Assembly (NCBI GenBank): GCA_946613955.1
Contig: CAMOGC010000088.1
Location: 1 to 6,836, forward strand
From: an uncultured Clostridia bacterium
Lineage (GTDB): Bacteria; Bacillota_A; Clostridia; Christensenellales; Aristaeellaceae
Direction: 5' to 3'
DNA: 6,836 bases
The position numbers were made by a program, and so were the translations under genes. Positions within the stretch are counted from its first letter, which is position 1. Each line of letters begins with the position of its first letter. The notes below the pieces were generated by a model. The model was given only the letters and a program-made list of their open reading frames with translations, made no database searches and was not told the origin of the DNA. This document shows positions 5,922 through 6,836 of this stretch, piece after piece.

Positions 5922-6764
5922 ATGAAAGTAATGAGCAAGACAAATAAGAACGGCCGCAAACTGATCTTTTACGACATCGACGGAACCCTGATCGACCAGA
6001 ACACCCACCGGATTCCATCCAGCGCCCTGAAGGCCATGGAGCAGGCCCGCGAAAGGGGATGCCTGAACCTGATCAATACCGGGCGGACCCTCTGCAACAG
6101 GGATCCCCGGCTGGATCGGGCCCCCATCGACGGATGGGTGATGGGGTGCGGCACCCGGATCATATTGGGGGGAGAAACGCTGATGAGTTTCTCCTGGAGC
6201 GAGGAGGAGAGCCGCCGGATCCGCGCCCTGTGCCGGGAGACCGGCCTGTCCGTCGTCTATGAGGCGGACGAGGCCATCTGGATGGAGGCGGAGTATCCCG
6301 AAGAGGAGCCACAGATCCTGCGCATGCGGGAATTCTCCGAGAAAATGTGCATCGGGCGGACGATTCCCGAGAATGGCGCCGGTTTCTCCTTTGTCAAGAT
6401 GTTTACCTTCGACAGGGAAGGACACAGGATCCAGAAGCTGCTGGAGACGCTGGGAGGGCGCTTCGAGGCCATCCGCCGGACGGACACGGGCGCGGGATGG
6501 GAACTGGTGCCGAAGGGCTATTCCAAGGGCACAGGGATCGACGCGGTCCGAAAAAAACTGGGGGTTCCGCTGGAGGACTGCTACGTCATCGGCGACTCTC
6601 AAAACGATCTGACGATGCTGACCCATGTGCCCAACAGCATTGCCATGGGCAACGCGGAGCCGGAGGTTCAGGCGGTCTGTGCCTATGTGACCGCCCCGGT
6701 GGAGGAAGATGGCATTGCCAAGGCGCTGGCGCATTTTTCTCTTGCGGAATGGCCGGAGGGCTGA
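5922..6764 (+). CDS. Cof-type HAD-superfamily phosphatase
   Basis: This is a cytosolic Mg-dependent hydrolase of the HAD-IIB (Cof) type, which removes phosphate from small molecules such as sugar phosphates, nucleotides or cofactors. The four HAD motifs are complete: DIDGT (18-22, nucleophile D18 and general acid D20), NTGR (52-55), K202 in GYSKGTGI, and GDSQND (224-229, D225 and D229). The long insert between motifs II and III, about 80-190, is the C2-type cap. The 280-residue length is normal. Two starts are possible, ATG 5922 and ATG 5931; neither has a good Shine-Dalgarno, and 5922 abuts the stop of a small ORF that has one. The substrate cannot be told from sequence. The gene stands alone, followed by a hairpin at the window end. 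Confidence 0.92.
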   Translation: MKVMSKTNKNGRKLIFYDIDGTLIDQNTHRIPSSALKAMEQARERGCLNLINTGRTLCNRDPRLDRAPIDGWVMGCGTRIILGGETLMSFSWSEEESRRIRALCRETGLSVVYEADEAIWMEAEYPEEEPQILRMREFSEKMCIGRTIPENGAGFSFVKMFTFDREGHRIQKLLETLGGRFEAIRRTDTGAGWELVPKGYSKGTGIDAVRKKLGVPLEDCYVIGDSQNDLTMLTHVPNSIAMGNAEPEVQAVCAYVTAPVEEDGIAKALAHFSLAEWPEG

Positions 6765-6806
6765 TCACCGGTGCGGATGCAGCCGTCCGCTCCCTGGCGA
6801 AACAAG

Positions 6807-6836
6807 ACCCGTTTCCGGCAGCAGCCGGAAACGGGT
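6807..6836 (+). terminator. Likely Rho-independent terminator of the HAD gene, cut by window end
   Basis: ACCCGTTTCCGGC (6807-6819) is perfectly complementary to GCCGGAAACGGGT (6824-6836) around an AGCA loop. The 13-bp GC-rich stem lies 42 bases after the HAD stop. Any T tract would lie beyond the window, so terminator function is inferred from the stem and its place. Confidence 0.7.

Noticed and set aside
5763..6734. A 323-codon open frame on the minus strand
   Set aside because: It is antisense to the HAD gene, which has all four catalytic motifs, and it extends into the AT-rich spacer without a ribosome binding site.
1..6836. Search for CRISPR arrays, insertion sequences, tRNA genes or tandem repeats
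   Set aside because: No regularly spaced direct repeats, transposase-like frames or cloverleaf-like sequences with CCA ends were seen by eye. A covariance-model scan would be the decisive test.

Overview
The window is GC-rich and fully packed with ordinary bacterial genes. Strong AGGAGG-type ribosome binding sites, a stand-alone ammonia-dependent NadE, a YlmH-like S4 protein and PepT together point to a Firmicute, most likely a GC-rich member of the Clostridia. That assignment is an inference from gene content, because no rRNA or other phylogenetic marker is present. I see no mobile element, CRISPR array, tRNA or rRNA.

Left block (1-2657, plus strand): nadE (5' end cut by the window edge), nadD and pncB. 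Together they encode the whole Preiss-Handler route: nicotinate to nicotinate mononucleotide (PncB), to deamido-NAD (NadD), to NAD (NadE). The genes lie in the reverse of pathway order. nadE and nadD are separated by one base. pncB follows after 80 bases and has its own strong Shine-Dalgarno.

Middle block (2780-5599, minus strand): a likely three-gene operon transcribed right to left. It consists of a YlmH-like S4 RNA-binding protein, an unrecognised cytosolic protein whose C-terminal half looks like an F5/8 type C (galactose-binding-like) domain, and peptidase T. It converges on pncB. A long hairpin at 2683-2728 sits between the two blocks and is followed, in the minus direction, by seven T, so it should terminate the pepT operon.

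Right block (5600-6836, plus strand): an AT-richer divergent spacer with candidate promoters, then a 26-codon ORF with a strong Shine-Dalgarno whose stop codon directly abuts the start of a Cof-type HAD phosphatase. The window ends in a perfect 13-bp inverted repeat that is probably the HAD gene's terminator, cut before any T tract.

No clearly new system stands out. The points most worth a second look are the small ORF coupled to the HAD gene, the F5/8-like protein of unknown role, the YlmH homologue outside a visible division cluster, and the divergent nucleotide-binding motif of NadD.
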